DNA of 28,675 bases, taken from assembly GCA_002633005.1 (NCBI GenBank), contig NMRA01000184.1, positions 3,255 through 31,929 of the forward strand. Direction: 5' to 3'. The position numbers and the translations under genes are program-made. Numbering within the stretch: position 1 is the stretch's first letter; every line of letters starts with the position of its first letter. Source of the DNA: Phoronis australis. Lineage: Eukaryota; Phoronida; Phoronidae. Positions 26,509 through 28,675 of the stretch are shown one piece after another. A model generated the notes under the pieces. It made no database searches and had not been told where the DNA came from. It worked only from the letters and a program-made list of their open reading frames with translations.

Positions 26509-28675
26509 GAATTTATATTTTTCAAAATGAAGATATTAGTTTTAACCACAAAATCAAAAACGCTATACATCGTGTTTGGATCTTTAGCTGCTTATGCCAG
26601 AACTCAGGTGGTGCTTTCGACAACCCAATTTACACTTGAAGGACACTTGCATTAAGAAAAGAAATGATGCTCGTTTTGGGTATTCACATGCCGTTACTTT
26701 CTATAATTCAACATCCCAGCGTAAAGGTAACTGCATTGCACTTAGGCGATCTGGCTAATTTGCAAGATCCTGGTCTTATTGACTGCACCACATGCAGAGT
26801 AAAGCATTCTTAATCAGCGATTGACTGGTAGTCCAGAAAGACATTTAGACAGATTTAGGATTTCACAGAGGACGGATGTTGTTTGAGAACCCACAATTTG
26901 GCACTTGACAGTTTGCTGCGATGATAGAGTCACAAACTCTACTTGTGATAAGTACTAAATCAGCAACCAGTACTGAGGAATTAGACAATCGAAATTCTTG
27001 AAGCTATATTTCGCACTGTTTAGGTGACTACCAAGGAAATGAGATTTGCATTGCGTGCTCCAAAATGGCACATTACCATGTACAGAAACGGAATCCTCTC
27101 GCGATAAACAATATTTTGATACCTATGTTATTACACTCTTTCACAGTGCTACGAAAGGTACACTTTTCAGTATAGGTGGCGCTGTGTCAGAAGGTACCTA
27201 TGTTATAAGAGTAAAGGTCTAGTTACATTTTCGTTTCAGCCGGCTAACCAGGGTGAAATACAGCTTTGGTTTGCTCAATTTTCCATTGATTAATAGTTTA
27301 GTTGACTACTGGTGATTTTGAGCTGAGGAGACAAATTTTGTGTTTGTATGTTTCAAGCAATTAGGATTTGTCATAAATATAGTAGAACTCGCATAGGTCT
27401 GAGAAAACCTAACCATGAGGTTTTATCTGAGAAGAAATCCGGCATATCCCAATTAGGGTCGATTGCATCATAGACTATAGATAGGGACTGCCAACTCCCG
27501 TTAGAGCGCGTTGCGCATGTCGCGGGCCACGGGACATAAGCACTAACGATGAGAGGGCGCTGCACACGCAGGATAGAAAACTTCCGGTTTTATGGAGCGG
27601 TCGTTCCCTCGTTTCAAGATTTGGTAAAGTAATGAGTCGAATTGCTTAATTTTTGGAGTGTTTAAGACTTGTAAAAATAAAATGCGTATACTGTTCTTTG
27701 TCATGTCATTTAAAACATTCACAAGATAATTCAGACATGTTATGAGTTATTAACGCCAGAAACGTCTTCGGCTGATTTTCCCGTGTTTACACTTACACAG
27801 TCGCATCAGCTGATTTTTTGTTGCAATTAGTATTGATGTTTGTTCAAATTGAGTACGGTACAAATCAGCTCATAATCATAAGCACAAGTATTAACCAACA
27901 AAAATGAAATTGTAACAATGTTACACAATAAATATTTGTAATTCACACAGCTTTGTTCCAGGGGAAGGGCCAAAGGCTAACTGGCATTGACATGTCATTT
28001 GCAAAACTTGAGTGTCAAAAAGTTGTGTCAAAAAATTGCTGTCACTACTATCATAGGCCAAAAGTACATTGTAAGGCAACTTCTAAACATAGCTACGACC
28101 ATGCAAAATTGGTTCGATACATGACACTTGTTGCTGTCACAATCTTTATTCCATTCCGTTCGTATTATCAGAACATTGGTAAAGAAACTGACCAAGAGAC
28201 GACAAACGATATTTTGAAAATACTTGTTTCATCAAGTGGAAATAAAATGACACAGTAATACCACCATAGAGCAAAAGCTAGTCAAATATGCAATGGTGCA
28301 CAGCAGGTGTGAAATACTGCAAAGACTGACAAATGGAGGGGGTAACAAGAATGTCGCGCAAACAAGTGCAGCATGACCCTGTTTGCTGCTCATTCAAAAC
28401 GGGCTTTGTGAATGCAATCAAAAGGGACTCTCAATATTTTCAATAGCAGCACATCATGCTCTCCATGTCGACTGAATTGGCGTATTCTCCACAGTTTCTT
28501 GACGAGTGATACTTATGATTATGAAGGTGGGCATGCTCATTCAGACCTAATGTCTATTTCTCTCTTTCAGTGTCTGAACATCCTGTAAATGTCACAAATA
28601 CATAGAATATCTATAAAGTAATATGGAACGAAGAGTTGTATCTGGAACGTGATTTTGTGAAAGTGAACTCATTCC
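26509..28675. other. Downstream of FLVCR: 3' untranslated region then unassigned DNA
   Basis: The nearest canonical AATAAA sites on the plus strand are at 27676-27681 and 27927-27932, so the 3' untranslated region may run for over 1 kb or use a variant signal. A GC-richer patch at about 27460-27600 could be a repeat or a promoter. The open frame at 27953-28258 has no ATG at its start, no family resemblance and low-complexity lysine-rich sequence, so I do not call it a gene. Confidence 0.45.

Noticed and set aside
27371-27565. Minus-strand 64-codon frame in the GC-richer patch
   Set aside because: No start context, no homology; more likely a repeat or promoter-like patch.
27953-28258. 101-codon plus-strand frame
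   Set aside because: Begins at TTG rather than ATG, biased composition, no recognisable domain and no splice structure.
1-28675. tRNA, rRNA, CRISPR or bacterial operon features
   Set aside because: No T-loop-like tRNA ends, rRNA cores or regularly spaced spacer arrays were seen, and the gene structure is clearly eukaryotic.

Overview
The window is metazoan nuclear DNA: AT-leaning, with long non-coding stretches, GT-AG introns, degenerate transposon copies and two split genes. The presumed transcript parts use vertebrate-like splice signals. The retroelement type (single-ORF non-LTR element with a restriction-like endonuclease) and the short inverted-repeat elements are of kinds common in marine invertebrates such as cephalochordates, hemichordates, echinoderms, molluscs and cnidarians. 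The sequence alone does not let me choose between these lineages.

Layout. 1-2.2 kb: nothing recognisable. 2.3-2.6 kb: a small inverted-repeat element related to one at 16.5 kb. 2.95-7.02 kb: a head-to-tail pair of non-LTR retrotransposon copies, a 292-nt 3' fragment joined directly to a nearly complete but broken copy (zinc finger, reverse transcriptase, zinc knuckle, restriction-like endonuclease). 7.16-7.47 kb: a degenerate two-part tandem repeat. 7.86-11.09 kb, minus strand: the 3' exons of an unidentified cysteine-rich protein gene, with repeats nested in its putative intron. 11.1-15.6 kb: mostly unassigned, with weak decayed coding remnants and a strong hairpin. 15.69-26.51 kb, plus strand: a complete ten-exon gene for an FLVCR-family major facilitator transporter (heme/choline-type), 489 residues as modelled, reconstructed exon by exon with every splice phase agreeing. 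26.5-28.7 kb: no gene recognised.

The two host genes are on opposite strands and have no evident functional link. The best-supported item is the FLVCR gene. The most unusual are the tandem retrotransposon junction, which looks like end-to-end template jumping, the unplaced cysteine-rich gene, a competing-acceptor problem at FLVCR exon 4, and a partial duplication of the end of FLVCR exon 7 inside the next intron. I did not find a convincing new molecular system here.
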